Positions 44,556 to 53,473 of a DNA stretch of 64,000 nt are shown here, piece by piece (position 1 is the stretch's first letter; every line of letters begins with the position of its first letter). The stretch is from Candidatus Kryptonium thompsonii. GTDB lineage: Bacteria; Bacteroidota; Ignavibacteria; Kryptoniales; Kryptoniaceae. The position numbers and the translations under genes were made by a program. Below the pieces are notes generated by a model. That model saw only the letters and a list, made by a program, of their open reading frames with translations, made no database searches and was not told where the DNA came from. Location of the stretch: NCBI GenBank assembly GCA_001442925.1, contig LDXX01000005.1, forward strand, positions 248,001 through 312,000, given 5' to 3'.

Positions 44556-44975
44556 TCACGCCTGAACTTCTTCTATCTCTCTTTTCTCCCTTTCAAATCC
44601 CAAATACTTAGGCTTTGGCTTATCCCATTCAAGATCTCCCTTAGCCCAAGCGTAAACATAACCAAGTATCAAGATTAAAAGAAAAACAACCATTTCAATA
44701 AATGCGAACAAACCAAGCTCCTTGTAAATCACAGCCCACGGAAATAAAAACACAACCTCAACTTCAAAGATCAAAAATATCAAAGCAACTGTGTAAAATC
44801 TAATGTTAAACTTTACCCACGGATTTCCAATTGGTTCTTCTCCACATTCGTAAATCGTGGATTTTTCAGGATTTGGTTTATGGGGACGGATAAGACGATT
44901 TGTAATTAAACCTCCAGCAACGAAAATTACACCTATGATTAAAAATAACAGAACTTTCGCAAATTCACTTAGCAT
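44556..44975 (-). CDS. nuoA: NADH-quinone oxidoreductase subunit A
   Basis: Three-helix membrane subunit. 139 residues. Seen: '[44 protein letters not shown]', the family signature with the quinone-site loop Cys. First gene of the operon; the promoter lies 38-69 bases upstream of its ATG. Confidence 0.97.
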   Translation of the reverse strand: MLSEFAKVLLFLIIGVIFVAGGLITNRLIRPHKPNPEKSTIYECGEEPIGNPWVKFNIRFYTVALIFLIFEVEVVFLFPWAVIYKELGLFAFIEMVVFLLILILGYVYAWAKGDLEWDKPKPKYLGFEREKREIEEVQA

Positions 44976-45012
44976 AAAATTTCTATCTTTATTTTCGTCA
45001 AAGAACTCTTTG

Positions 45013-45044
45013 CAAATATATTAAAACCAAGGGATAAATTCAAA
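45013..45044 (-). promoter_or_regulatory. Promoter of the nuoA-N operon (TTTG-N20-TATATTTG)
   Basis: On the minus strand TTTG (45041-45044), a 20-base spacer and TATATTTG (45013-45020) match the Bacteroidetes housekeeping promoter pattern TTTG-N19-21-TAnnTTTG in every fixed base. Transcription should begin near 45006, leaving a leader of about 30 bases before the nuoA ATG at 44975. Consensus is established for Bacteroides/Flavobacterium; its use here is inferred from the match and position. Confidence 0.7.
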
Positions 45045-45077
45045 TTATACAATGCAAACACACCGAAATAAAAATTT

Positions 45078-46892
45078 TCACGGCAATGGCAAATTCTTCT
45101 TTTTTATAAACCTCAACCAATCAACATTTCTTTCAAGCAATGGAACCGCAAGAATCCGATTGTTAAACCCAAGAAAGCGAACAACGATCGTGTTTATGTA
45201 AGTAACCTCCACAGCTTTTAAGATTTCGGGCTTCACGCTTACACCGTATTCATCAGCAAGCGAAGCAATTAACTTATTTAGAACAACGCCAAAAGTGTCA
45301 TAGTTTACAACGAAAAGCGTATCCTTTGGCTTTCGTTTGTCAATAAGTTTAAAAATTGAATAACCCTCCTCAGTATAAAGTGGACCATAAACTTCACCTA
45401 TTTCAAGGGTACCTGCAATTTGACCTATCTCACCGAGTTGATTTGAAAGAACATAGCCAATTATCCCATCATTCTCCCTCGCAATTTCCCTCTTAGAAAA
45501 CCTCCTCGCAAGTTCCCCCATGTCATATCCAGACTTAACAAGATTCAAAAGCGAATCTGCAAGATCGATATCATTAACAAGTATTTCTTGGATTTTTATC
45601 TCCCATATATCACCCGTCGTTGGACGATAACTCTTTAAAAGTTCCTCAGCTGAAATCGAGCGATTAAACTTCAAGGAGTCCAACACCAACTTTTTAACAG
45701 CATAAGCAAGATAAGCATCACGCCACATCTCCATATCCTTTAAAACCTCGGGCGATTTATCTAATCCACGCCTATATCCCTCAAAAGCGAGAAACTCTTC
45801 ATTGATTATTGTCTTTAAAAGACCATTTAAAACACCTGAAACACTTTGCCTATCCGAATGAAGGACGAAACCTTTAAAAGAAAGCTGATCTATCACATAA
45901 TCAAGCGTTCGATTAAAACTATCTCCCTTCAAGAAATATTGATCAAGGAATCCAGCAAGCCTCGACTTTATATCAAGAAAATCATCCCTTAAAACAGCAA
46001 GCGGATAAACCGAAACATTTTCCGCTTTACGAACATACTTTTTCTTCTCAACTATGTTGTTTATCTCTCTATAGAGAAGTTTCAAAAGGTGCGCATCCAC
46101 TTTTAAAATTTTACCCTTTCCAAATTCATTTACAAACTCAATAAATCTTTGCTTTTCCTTCCGCTCTTGAATTATCTTCCTCACTTGGCTCTTTGCGCTT
46201 TCAATTTCATCAGGACTTAAGCCAAACTTTGATGACTTACCCGCAAGCTTTATGATATACCACAGCGAATCCACCTGCACAGGTTGGTAAACTTCGCCAA
46301 CAGAAAGATAGTCATAAACGATCTTTTCTATGGGCTCGTAAATTTCCCCCCACCTTAATTTTTCAGAATTATTCTTTTGTCCTAATTTCACCATCAAACT
46401 ATCGAAATCTTCCCCACCTTTCAGTAAATTCCAAAGCGAATCAGCTTTCTCTTTCGTCTCTGCAATTATGTAATGTAGTTCAACTTCAGTATTATACTTC
46501 GGCAACGCTTCAAGGATTTCCCTTTCAGACACACTGACTTTGTTTTTTATCTCCTGCTTATAAAGAGCATCAAGCACTAAAAGTTTTTCCGTCTGTTGAA
46601 TTGCCCTTTGAATTTCTGGATCTTTGTCAAGCCCAAGTTCAAGCCCCTTAAACGCAAGCAATTTTTCAGCGATCATCGAATATAAAAACTCAAGTTTATT
46701 CTTATCAACCTGCGTTTTCTTTTCTTTCCCCCGCCATACCGTCAATTCATATCTCTCAATAAAATCTCTCACCGTTATGGCTTTATCCCCGACCTTGGCA
46801 ATTGTATCATTTTTAATCTCGGATTTAAAAAAGTTCTGCGAAAACCCAATGGTAGTAAGACAGATAAGCAAGGTCAAAGCTATATTTTTCAT
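45078..46892 (-). CDS. Periplasmic parvulin-type peptidyl-prolyl isomerase (SurA/PpiD-like)
   Basis: Envelope folding chaperone. ATG at 46892 gives the signal peptide 'MKNIALTLLICLTTIGFSQ'; an earlier in-frame start 33 bases upstream would bury it. Seen: SurA-like N-terminal helical region ('IAKVGDKAITVRDFIERYEL', 'LYSMIAEKLLAFKGLELGLDKDPEI'), a first parvulin-like domain at about 125-220 ('VELHYIIAETKEKADSLWNLLKGGEDFDSLM', 'RWGEIYEPIEKIVYDYLSVGEVYQPVQVDSLWYIIKL') and a second near 430-520 ('WEIKIQEILVND', 'RFSKREIARENDGIIGYV', 'LEIGEVYGPLYTEEGYSIFKLID'). About 604 residues. Likely needed for the many outer-membrane barrels encoded in this window. Confidence 0.87.
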   Translation of the reverse strand: MKNIALTLLICLTTIGFSQNFFKSEIKNDTIAKVGDKAITVRDFIERYELTVWRGKEKKTQVDKNKLEFLYSMIAEKLLAFKGLELGLDKDPEIQRAIQQTEKLLVLDALYKQEIKNKVSVSEREILEALPKYNTEVELHYIIAETKEKADSLWNLLKGGEDFDSLMVKLGQKNNSEKLRWGEIYEPIEKIVYDYLSVGEVYQPVQVDSLWYIIKLAGKSSKFGLSPDEIESAKSQVRKIIQERKEKQRFIEFVNEFGKGKILKVDAHLLKLLYREINNIVEKKKYVRKAENVSVYPLAVLRDDFLDIKSRLAGFLDQYFLKGDSFNRTLDYVIDQLSFKGFVLHSDRQSVSGVLNGLLKTIINEEFLAFEGYRRGLDKSPEVLKDMEMWRDAYLAYAVKKLVLDSLKFNRSISAEELLKSYRPTTGDIWEIKIQEILVNDIDLADSLLNLVKSGYDMGELARRFSKREIARENDGIIGYVLSNQLGEIGQIAGTLEIGEVYGPLYTEEGYSIFKLIDKRKPKDTLFVVNYDTFGVVLNKLIASLADEYGVSVKPEILKAVEVTYINTIVVRFLGFNNRILAVPLLERNVDWLRFIKKKNLPLP

Positions 46893-47048
46893 CTTGGATA
46901 ATTCCTGTCTAATTTTTTCATCCAAAAGTTAAACAAAGTAATCAAAATCTTCAAACATTTAGTTTCGTATTGATGAAAGTTGGATTTTTTTAGATGCTTG
47001 ATTAAATTTAGGTTTGATTTTCAAAACAAAATCCACAAAACCACAAAA

Positions 47049-48014
47049 ATGAAAAGGATTGGAGTATTTACAAGTGGTGGTGATGCCCCGGGAATGAATG
47101 CATGTATAAGAGCGGTCGTAAGAGCTGGGATTTATTACGGTCTTGAAGTTATCGGAATTGGTCATGGATATCAAGGAATGATAAATGGCGAATTTATACC
47201 GTTACAAGCGAGATCTGTGTCAAACATTCTCCAACGCGGTGGGACAATTCTAAAAACCGCAAGATCAGAAGAATTTATGACCAAAGAAGGCAGAGCGAAA
47301 GCCGCAAAGAATCTGAAAGAGCAAGGAATAGAAGCGCTTGTTGCAATTGGTGGCGATGGAACCTTTCGTGGCGCTGTCGCACTGTATGAAGAACACGGTA
47401 TCCCATCGGTTGGAATACCTGCAACAATTGATAACGACTTATACGGAACTGATTACACGATCGGGTATGATACAGCGGTTAACACAGCGCTCGAATCAAT
47501 TGATAAGATCCGAGATACAGCAGATGCGCATGATAGATTGTTTTATGTTGAGGTGATGGGAAGAACAAGTGGATTCATAGCGGTTGAAGCTGGAATCGGC
47601 GGAGGGGCTGAATATATCGCAATACCCGAGGAACAAACAGATTACGAGGAGATACGGAATGTTTTAAAGGGCTTCAGAAAAGATAAAACAAGCAGTATAA
47701 TAATTGTCGCAGAAGGGGATGAGGAAGGAGGGGCATTCAAAATCGCCAAAAAAGTGAAAGAACTTTATGGATTTGATTACAGAGTTGTTATCCTTGGACA
47801 TATTCAACGCGGAGGTGCTCCGAGCGCAAGGGATAGAATTCTTGCAAGTAAACTTGGCGTCGCAGCGGTTGAGGCATTGATAAATGGGAAATTTAATGTT
47901 ATGGTTGGAGAGGTAAAGGGTGAAATTAAACTTACACCTCTTAAAGAAACATTTGGTAGAAAGAAAGAGCCTGATCCGTACCTTTTGAGAATTGCGAAAA
48001 TTTTATCAATATGA
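47049..48014 (+). CDS. pfkA: ATP-dependent 6-phosphofructokinase
   Basis: Glycolytic enzyme phosphorylating fructose 6-phosphate. ATG at 47049 gives the standard start 'MKRIGVFTSGGDAPGMNACIRAVVR'; the frame is open 23 codons further upstream but adds an untypical extension. Seen: 'AIGGDGTFRGA' with the Gly that marks ATP (not PPi) use, 'GIPATIDNDLYGTDYTIGYDTAVNT' with catalytic Asp, 'EVMGRTSGFIAVEAGIGGGAEY', 'ILGHIQRGGAPSARDRI'. 321 residues, the usual bacterial length. Its stop is immediately adjacent to the stop of the convergent PHP phosphatase gene. It shares a roughly 150-base divergent region with the parvulin gene. Confidence 0.96.
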   Translation: MKRIGVFTSGGDAPGMNACIRAVVRAGIYYGLEVIGIGHGYQGMINGEFIPLQARSVSNILQRGGTILKTARSEEFMTKEGRAKAAKNLKEQGIEALVAIGGDGTFRGAVALYEEHGIPSVGIPATIDNDLYGTDYTIGYDTAVNTALESIDKIRDTADAHDRLFYVEVMGRTSGFIAVEAGIGGGAEYIAIPEEQTDYEEIRNVLKGFRKDKTSSIIIVAEGDEEGGAFKIAKKVKELYGFDYRVVILGHIQRGGAPSARDRILASKLGVAAVEALINGKFNVMVGEVKGEIKLTPLKETFGRKKEPDPYLLRIAKILSI

Positions 48015-48806
48015 TCACAGTTTTATCTCCTTCCTCTCTCTTCCTTCAAAAACCGAAACCTTGCCACCCCCATAAATTTGAATCAATTGATACGCAACTT
48101 CAAACCCTTTCCCTACATCATTGGGGTCGTGTGCATCTGATCCAAGGGTAAGCGGAATTTCATACTCTTTAACAATTTCAAGAATCCAAATCGAAGGATA
48201 AATTTCCCCAACTTTATGCCTCAATCCAGATGTGTTAATTTCAATACACAACCCACATTCCTTCACAATTTTTAATATCTCCCTTACCAACTCCTCAAAA
48301 TTTTTATCCGAACGGTGACCAAATTTCTTTATCATGTCAAAATGCCCAACAATATCAAAAATTCCAGAGGATACAAGCTTTTTCACAGTTTTATAATAGC
48401 TTTCGTAAACCTCGTTTACATCCCGTCCATCCCATTTCCACGCCTCCCTATGGCTTGCGATATTCCAATCACCAATAAAATGAAGCGAACCAATTACATA
48501 GTCAAATTTTCCGTTCAAAACAAACTCTTTGATGAAACCGATTTTCTCTTCTATAAATTCAGCCTCAATCCCAAATTTTATCTTAATTTTATCCCCGAAC
48601 TCTTCAACAACCGAGTCATACCATTGCTTGTAAGTTTTAAACTCATCAACACTCATCCTATGCTCAGGGTCAAAACCATCAGGCAAAGGCATATGGTCAG
48701 AAACCCCTATCTCTTTAAAATTTTTGTTGATCGCACTCAAAACATAATCCCTAATTTCTCCACTTGCATGCCGACAAAGTCTCGTGTGTGTATGATAATC
48801 AACCAT
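48015..48806 (-). CDS. PHP-domain phosphatase, HisK/HisJ-type histidinol-phosphatase family
   Basis: PHP-fold metal-dependent phosphatase; the HisJ/HisK group removes phosphate from L-histidinol phosphate. Seen: 'MVDYHTHTRLCRHASGEI' with metal-binding HTH, 'IGVSDHMPLP', 'GIEAEFIEE', 'DYVIGSLHFIGDWNIASHREAW', 'DIVGHFDMIKKFGHR', 'IEINTSGLRHKVGEIYPS' and 'LTLGSDAHDPNDVGKGF'; these are the usual metal ligands. 263 residues, normal. No other histidine gene lies nearby, so a different sugar- or alcohol-phosphate substrate cannot be excluded. Confidence 0.85.
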   Translation of the reverse strand: MVDYHTHTRLCRHASGEIRDYVLSAINKNFKEIGVSDHMPLPDGFDPEHRMSVDEFKTYKQWYDSVVEEFGDKIKIKFGIEAEFIEEKIGFIKEFVLNGKFDYVIGSLHFIGDWNIASHREAWKWDGRDVNEVYESYYKTVKKLVSSGIFDIVGHFDMIKKFGHRSDKNFEELVREILKIVKECGLCIEINTSGLRHKVGEIYPSIWILEIVKEYEIPLTLGSDAHDPNDVGKGFEVAYQLIQIYGGGKVSVFEGRERKEIKL

Positions 48807-48817
48807 AGAAAATATCT

Positions 48818-49714
48818 CTATTTTTTACCAATGTAAGAACTTACAAGTCCAAGCATCTGAGAAGCAAGGTTAACCGAAATGCTCTTCTTTTTGAAAGCGA
48901 CCCTTATCGTCTCTATCGCCAGCGAAGAATAAAGTGGTAAAATCTCAGGAAACTTATCTTTAAGTTCATTAAGGTGAAGTTCAAGCGTTTCCAAATCACC
49001 TCTTTCAATTGGTCCAGTGAGAGCGTTCACAACTCCAAGTTCATCAGCGTTTTTAAGCGATGCCTCCACAAGCGGGATCAAAAATTTGTCGTCGACATTT
49101 AAATTTGCTTTCCTTAAAATTTCACCGATCGCATTCAAAAGTGCGATCACATAATTAGATGCGAAGACACAGGCAATGTGATAAAGGACTTTACAAGATT
49201 TATCTATTGGAAAAATGTTCGAATCGAAATTGTAAAAAATCCACTTTGTTATGTCGTAAATCTTTTTGCTACCTTCAAGTGTGAATTTTATCTTCTTTAT
49301 CTCGTCAACTGTATAATCAAAGTGCGAAACTGAATAAATAGGATGTAAAGAGCCGACCTCTGAACCACATCGATGCAAACTATCAAGGACATCACTCGTT
49401 AAAACCCCGGATGTGTGATAAACTACGAGATTTTTAAAATTTAAATTTTCAAGTTTGGAAATCTTCTCAGCAACCTCCTTAATCGCTGAATCAGATGTGG
49501 TTATAAAAATAACTTCAACTTCAGAAGGTAAATCATGAATTGATTTTGAAGCGACATCAGCCTTTACTCTTTTCAAAAACCTCTCTATTGATTCATCGCT
49601 TCTGCTTACCACAGCGATTATCCTATGCCCAAGCACCTGACTAAGAAACTTCGCCATCAAAGTTCCAACTCTCCCAGCACCAACGATAGCTATGTTGAAA
49701 GATTTAAGCGCCAA
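48818..49714 (-). CDS. Rossmann-fold plus DUF2520 protein
   Basis: Probable NAD(P)-binding oxidoreductase of unknown substrate. Seen: N-terminal Rossmann 'NIAIVGAGRVGTLMAKFLSQVLGHRIIAVVSRSDE', 'VEVIFITTSDSAIKEVAEKI' and 'VVYHTSGVLTSDVLDSL', then the all-helical DUF2520 domain with 'GSLHPIYSVSHFD', 'YHIACVFASNYVIALLNAIGEILRKA' and 'ALTGPIERGDLETLELHL'. Layout parallels ketopantoate/6-phosphogluconate-type dehydrogenases. TTG is the only start near the N terminus (49714); it lies six bases after the MEMO gene. Confidence 0.85.
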   Translation of the reverse strand: MALKSFNIAIVGAGRVGTLMAKFLSQVLGHRIIAVVSRSDESIERFLKRVKADVASKSIHDLPSEVEVIFITTSDSAIKEVAEKISKLENLNFKNLVVYHTSGVLTSDVLDSLHRCGSEVGSLHPIYSVSHFDYTVDEIKKIKFTLEGSKKIYDITKWIFYNFDSNIFPIDKSCKVLYHIACVFASNYVIALLNAIGEILRKANLNVDDKFLIPLVEASLKNADELGVVNALTGPIERGDLETLELHLNELKDKFPEILPLYSSLAIETIRVAFKKKSISVNLASQMLGLVSSYIGKK

Positions 49715-49720
49715 CCCAAA

Positions 49721-50569
49721 TTAACCTGCTTTAAATAGAACAGCGGACAGATAGCCAACAACACCTGTCTTATCGCCTGTGACATCCCCTGAATTGCAAT
49801 AATAAAGAACTTCTGATTTATCTGCCCCAAGTTTTTTAGCTGCACGCATAACTGCGACAGTTGGACCCCCACCACACGCTTCACATATTTGCTGCTCAAG
49901 GTCGCTCATAAGCTTTTCCTCATCAAAATTCGCAACATCATCGATCACAATCTTATCAAATTTAATCGCAACTTCATAAGGATAGTAATGAGATAAATCG
50001 GTGCTTGCAACGAGAAGGACATTGCGTCCGCCTAAAACCTCACCAAGTATATCCCCAAGGCGAAAACAGTAATCCGCTTTTTGATCACCCATCACAATTG
50101 GGACAAGCTTAAAGTGGTTTAATGCTTTTTGAAGAAATGGAAGATGAACCTCAACCGCATGTTCAGTTTTATGACCGTGCGATGAAAACTCGATCAAACC
50201 ATTTCCCATTCCAACAATTTTTTCAGCGATCTCAAAATCAATCTCAATCTCCCCAAGTGGTGTTTTGTAAGATTTCCCATCGTAAATTGAAATAGCATCA
50301 AAATATTCCCTATGGCTCGGTGAAACCACAACGACCGTATCATAATCCTTGCCACGAACGAAAGAATAAGCGATGGCAGCAGTTTGACCTGAATACATAT
50401 AACCAGCGTGAGGTGCTATTATAGCTTTTATCTCGCCGTTAATTTCTTTATCACCAATTATATCCCTGACCCTTTCAAACATCTTTTCAATTTCCGCATT
50501 TAAAATTGATGGAACATCGGGATAAAATAAACCAGCAACCGCTGGAAATCTTACCTTTTCTTTTATCAT
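49721..50569 (-). CDS. amrB: MEMO1-family protein (AmmeMemoRadiSam system protein B)
   Basis: Member of the MEMO family, structurally like class III extradiol dioxygenases. Seen: 'IKEKVRFPAVAGLFYPD', 'IAPHAGYMYSGQTAAIAYSF', 'VVVSPSHREYFDAISIYDG', 'HAVEVHLPFLQKAL', 'LVASTDLSHYYPYEVAIKFD', 'ACGGGPTVAVMRAAKKLGA' and 'SGDVTGDKTGVVGYLSAVLFK'. 282 residues, normal. In many prokaryotes it is encoded with AMMECR1 (here directly upstream, overlap ATGA) and a radical SAM protein; the radical SAM gene is not in this window. Human MEMO1 binds iron; function in bacteria is unsettled. Confidence 0.93.
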   Translation of the reverse strand: MIKEKVRFPAVAGLFYPDVPSILNAEIEKMFERVRDIIGDKEINGEIKAIIAPHAGYMYSGQTAAIAYSFVRGKDYDTVVVVSPSHREYFDAISIYDGKSYKTPLGEIEIDFEIAEKIVGMGNGLIEFSSHGHKTEHAVEVHLPFLQKALNHFKLVPIVMGDQKADYCFRLGDILGEVLGGRNVLLVASTDLSHYYPYEVAIKFDKIVIDDVANFDEEKLMSDLEQQICEACGGGPTVAVMRAAKKLGADKSEVLYYCNSGDVTGDKTGVVGYLSAVLFKAG

Positions 50570-51150
50570 ACACCCTCCCCTGTTTTTTGTTTAAAATCGC
50601 TCTCTTTAAAAACAATTGCAGTGAATATGTAAATTTCAGTTTCTTTATCCTTCCAACAATCGGGTGGTAAACCAGCCTTCAAACATGTATGCTCAAGAAA
50701 TTCTTCCCTTGTTAAGTTATGTTCAATCGCAACTTGTGGCAAAAGCAAGCCACGACGCCAACCTCTTTTTATCATTATCCCATTTTCTCCAACCTTTATC
50801 TCATCAACTGATTTAACACGAGTTAAGGGGGATAAAACTGATATTTCAATTTCGATCTTGTCAAGCTCATAAGGTTCGACTGGGGGAAATCGCGGATCCT
50901 CGAGCGCAGATTTAGCTGCTACCTCATTAACAGTTTCAGCAAGCGATTTCACCGGCTCAACATAACCGATGCATCCCCTCAAACTGTCGTTAATCGTTAT
51001 CGTCACGAAAGCTCCACATGGGGTTTTAAGATTTTCGGTCTTCGGTTCAACCTCAGGAAGCCCTTCCCCATTAACAGTGCTTGTAATCGAGTTGCGAGCA
51101 ATTCGCAAAAGTTCAATTTTTTCTTCATCGGTGAGGTTCACTGCCTTCAC
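50566..51150 (-). CDS. amrA: AMMECR1-domain protein (AmmeMemoRadiSam system protein A)
   Basis: AMMECR1 family. Seen: 'FVTITINDSLRGCIGYVEPVKSLAETV' containing the invariant LRGCIG, 'SALEDPRFPPVEPYELDKIEIEISVLSPL', 'KRGWRRGLLLPQVAIEHNLTREEFLEHTCLKAGLPPDCW' and 'EIYIFTAIVFKE'. 194 residues, normal. GTG start at 51150. The four-base overlap with amrB shows translational coupling. Biochemical role unknown; the LRGCIG motif suggests a binding or catalytic site. Confidence 0.93.
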   Translation of the reverse strand: MKAVNLTDEEKIELLRIARNSITSTVNGEGLPEVEPKTENLKTPCGAFVTITINDSLRGCIGYVEPVKSLAETVNEVAAKSALEDPRFPPVEPYELDKIEIEISVLSPLTRVKSVDEIKVGENGIMIKRGWRRGLLLPQVAIEHNLTREEFLEHTCLKAGLPPDCWKDKETEIYIFTAIVFKESDFKQKTGEGV

Positions 51151-51271
51151 ACCTCTAAATTATAAACTCATCGAAAGAAAACTAAGAAAAATTACCAAAT
51201 TTTTCAACTTAACCCTGACAATCCAACTCAATAACCTCCCCCTCAGAAAAATTCTTTGGCTTCAGATATGG

Positions 51272-52108
51272 TTATTCTATGAAATAGCAGCTGAATTTAC
51301 TTGAAAACGCATTCAAAATTTTTTCTTTTTCACCGACTTTTTCAAAAAATCCAAAAACAGCTGAACCACTCCCCGACATCAGTGAAAAAACCGCCCCGAT
51401 TTCGTAAAGTTTTTCTTTTACATCAGCAACAATCGGATGATATCGGAAGACAACATCCTCAAGATCATTTTTGACAAGTTCCCTCAACTTATCTGGTTTA
51501 TCGATGTTTTCAACGACTATCTTTTTTAAACTTTCCTCCCCATCGTGACTTCTTAAATTTAAATTCCCATAAACCCATGAAGTTGAGACCTTAACATTAG
51601 GATAAACGATGACAATTTTATATGGCACTTTAACCTCAATTGGTTCAATGATTTCCCCACGCCCCGTGGCATAAGCTGTGCCCCCCTTGATGAAAAATGG
51701 AACATCGGAACCAATTAAACTGCCAAGTTCACTTAGTAAATCATCATCCGCACCGACACCAAATAAAATGTTAAGCCCTTTCAAAACCGCAGCGGAATTA
51801 CTGCTACCCCCACCAAGCCCAGCTCCAACGGGGATTCTTTTTTTAAGGTAAATCCTTACACCGCTATGAATTCCAAAACTTTCAAAGAAAATTCTCACAG
51901 CCTTCAAACAAAGATTTTCAAACCCACGCGGAATCTCATTGGAGTTAGTCTCAAATTCAATTTCATCCGAGATTTCCATTTCAATTTCATCAAAAAGTTT
52001 CACCTCATGAAAAACCGTCTCTATATCATGGTAGCCATCCTCACGCTTTCTCCATACCCTCAACCCGATGTTTATCTTGCCTGGTGAAAGAAGTTTTACC
52101 CTGTCCAT
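51272..52108 (-). CDS. ispE: 4-diphosphocytidyl-2-C-methyl-D-erythritol kinase
   Basis: Fourth step of the non-mevalonate isoprenoid pathway. GHMP kinase fold: 'LLSPGKINIGLRVWRKREDGYHDIETVFHEV' at the N terminus, ATP loop 'IPVGAGLGGGSSNSAAVLKGLN', 'LGSLIGSDVPFFIKGGTAYATGRGE' with catalytic Asp, and 'MSGSGSAVFGFF'. 278 residues, normal. Its start overlaps the end of the adenosyltransferase gene by 13 bases. Confidence 0.95.
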   Translation of the reverse strand: MDRVKLLSPGKINIGLRVWRKREDGYHDIETVFHEVKLFDEIEMEISDEIEFETNSNEIPRGFENLCLKAVRIFFESFGIHSGVRIYLKKRIPVGAGLGGGSSNSAAVLKGLNILFGVGADDDLLSELGSLIGSDVPFFIKGGTAYATGRGEIIEPIEVKVPYKIVIVYPNVKVSTSWVYGNLNLRSHDGEESLKKIVVENIDKPDKLRELVKNDLEDVVFRYHPIVADVKEKLYEIGAVFSLMSGSGSAVFGFFEKVGEKEKILNAFSSKFSCYFIE

Positions 52109-52638
52109 TTTATATCGTCAACATTTTCAATTTTGTTCGCATACCTCGCAAGCACAAACAAAAGATCCGAAAGACGGTTCACAAACGGTATCACATGTTC
52201 ATTTATCCTCTCTTTTTCAGAAAGCGAAACAAGTCTTCTCTCAGCTCGCCTGCAAACTGTTCGCGCGTGATGCAAAAGCGATGCAAGCAGAGTCCCACCA
52301 GGAAGTATGAAATTTTTCAATGGAGAAAGTTCCTTATCAATTTCATCGATCAACTTTTCAATCATCTCAATATCATCCTTTGAAATCCTCTTTACCCTTT
52401 CATTTTTAACATCTATCGGCGTTGCAAGATCAGAACCAAGAACGAAGAGAAGATTTTGAATATCGCGAATTATCCCACTGATAAATTCGTTTTTTGAAAC
52501 AGCCCTTGCAATCCCAAGAATTGAATTAAATTCATCAATTGTTCCATAAGCTTCAACCCTTGCGTCATTTTTTTTAACTCTTCCACCCGCAAAAATGGAA
52601 GTTGTTCCATCATCACCTGTCCGTGTGTAAATTTTCAT
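52096..52638 (-). CDS. PduO-type cob(I)alamin adenosyltransferase
   Basis: Makes adenosylcobalamin from cob(I)alamin and ATP. Seen: 'MKIYTRTGDDGTTSIFAGGRVKKNDARVEAYGTIDEFNSILG', the PduO N-terminal ATP-binding signature, and 'FILPGGTLLASLLHHARTVCRRAERRLVSL' with the conserved Arg cluster; C terminus 'VIPFVNRLSDLLFVLARYAN'. 180 residues, normal. It overlaps both neighbours (SirB1-like by 26 bases, ispE by 13). Implies use of B12; no B12 riboswitch visible in front. Confidence 0.94.
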   Translation of the reverse strand: MKIYTRTGDDGTTSIFAGGRVKKNDARVEAYGTIDEFNSILGIARAVSKNEFISGIIRDIQNLLFVLGSDLATPIDVKNERVKRISKDDIEMIEKLIDEIDKELSPLKNFILPGGTLLASLLHHARTVCRRAERRLVSLSEKERINEHVIPFVNRLSDLLFVLARYANKIENVDDIKWTG

Positions 52639-53473
52639 CTACCAATTCAATTAGTTTTATTATTTCAGTTAACTTGTTTGCTTTCTCCAGATATCCGTTG
52701 TTCTTATAAGAAAGAGCAAGATTTTCAAACATTCTCTTAACAATTACATCAGCTGTCGCTCGCTTTAAATACTTGCAATTTTGAGAATATCCAAGCTGAG
52801 AAATTAATTTTTCACAATCTGCCCTCGACATTATTTTACCGCCGTTAAACGGGTCAACATAAATTTCAAAACCATTTGATTCATACCTCACGACAAAACA
52901 CCCTGGTAAATCAATGCCATAAACGGGAAGATTTGCCCTCCTTCCAACAAGGATGTAAACCAGGGAAAGCGTTATGGATATCCCCAATCGCCTGTCTATC
53001 ACACGATTTATAAAGATGTTATCAGGCTCATAATAATTCTCAAAATTTCCCCTGAAGCCTTTTTCAACGAAGAAAAATTTATTCACAGCATCAATAATGT
53101 CATCAAAATTTTCCCTTGTATAAATTCTTCTCTTTAATTCAAGAGCCATCAAATCAAGCTTTTCGGAATATTCCTTGAAATTAACATCGGGATACGCAAA
53201 CTTTGCAACAAGATATGCCCCTCTTTCAATATCCCTTTCAGCATCTTTAAAATATGCGACAACTTCCTCAAGATAACCTCTATATTTTATAACATCCACA
53301 ATTTCATCAAGCAAATTTTTAAGATTTCCACCAATTGTTTCACGCAAGTTCAAAAGCACAGGAAGTGCCTCTACTCCAGAGTTTATTAACTTTTCATAAG
53401 CAGTCTTTGAAATAAAAACATCCTCATCATCAAGAAGCTTAACAAGCGAAATTATGCGTCTTTCGAAGTTCAT
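52613..53473 (-). CDS. SirB1-like protein with transglutaminase-like fold
   Basis: SirB1 family, function uncertain. Seen: an N-terminal helical region with HEAT-like pattern, then 'ESLY'-type core 'EPDNIFINRVIDRRLGISITLSLVYILVGRRANLPVYGIDLPGCFVVRY' followed by 'IYVDPFNGGKIMSRADCEKLI'. The Cys of true transglutaminases is not in the usual place (the block reads GISITLSLVY), as in most SirB1 proteins, so it is probably not an active transglutaminase. 286 residues; TPR-like ending. Overlaps LOG gene by four bases. Confidence 0.85.
   Translation of the reverse strand: MNFERRIISLVKLLDDEDVFISKTAYEKLINSGVEALPVLLNLRETIGGNLKNLLDEIVDVIKYRGYLEEVVAYFKDAERDIERGAYLVAKFAYPDVNFKEYSEKLDLMALELKRRIYTRENFDDIIDAVNKFFFVEKGFRGNFENYYEPDNIFINRVIDRRLGISITLSLVYILVGRRANLPVYGIDLPGCFVVRYESNGFEIYVDPFNGGKIMSRADCEKLISQLGYSQNCKYLKRATADVIVKRMFENLALSYKNNGYLEKANKLTEIIKLIELVDENLHTDR

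Noticed and set aside
49721-50569. Extradiol dioxygenase (LigB) call for the MEMO protein
   Set aside because: The fold is shared, but the sequence blocks are those of MEMO and the adjacent AMMECR1 gene confirms the family.
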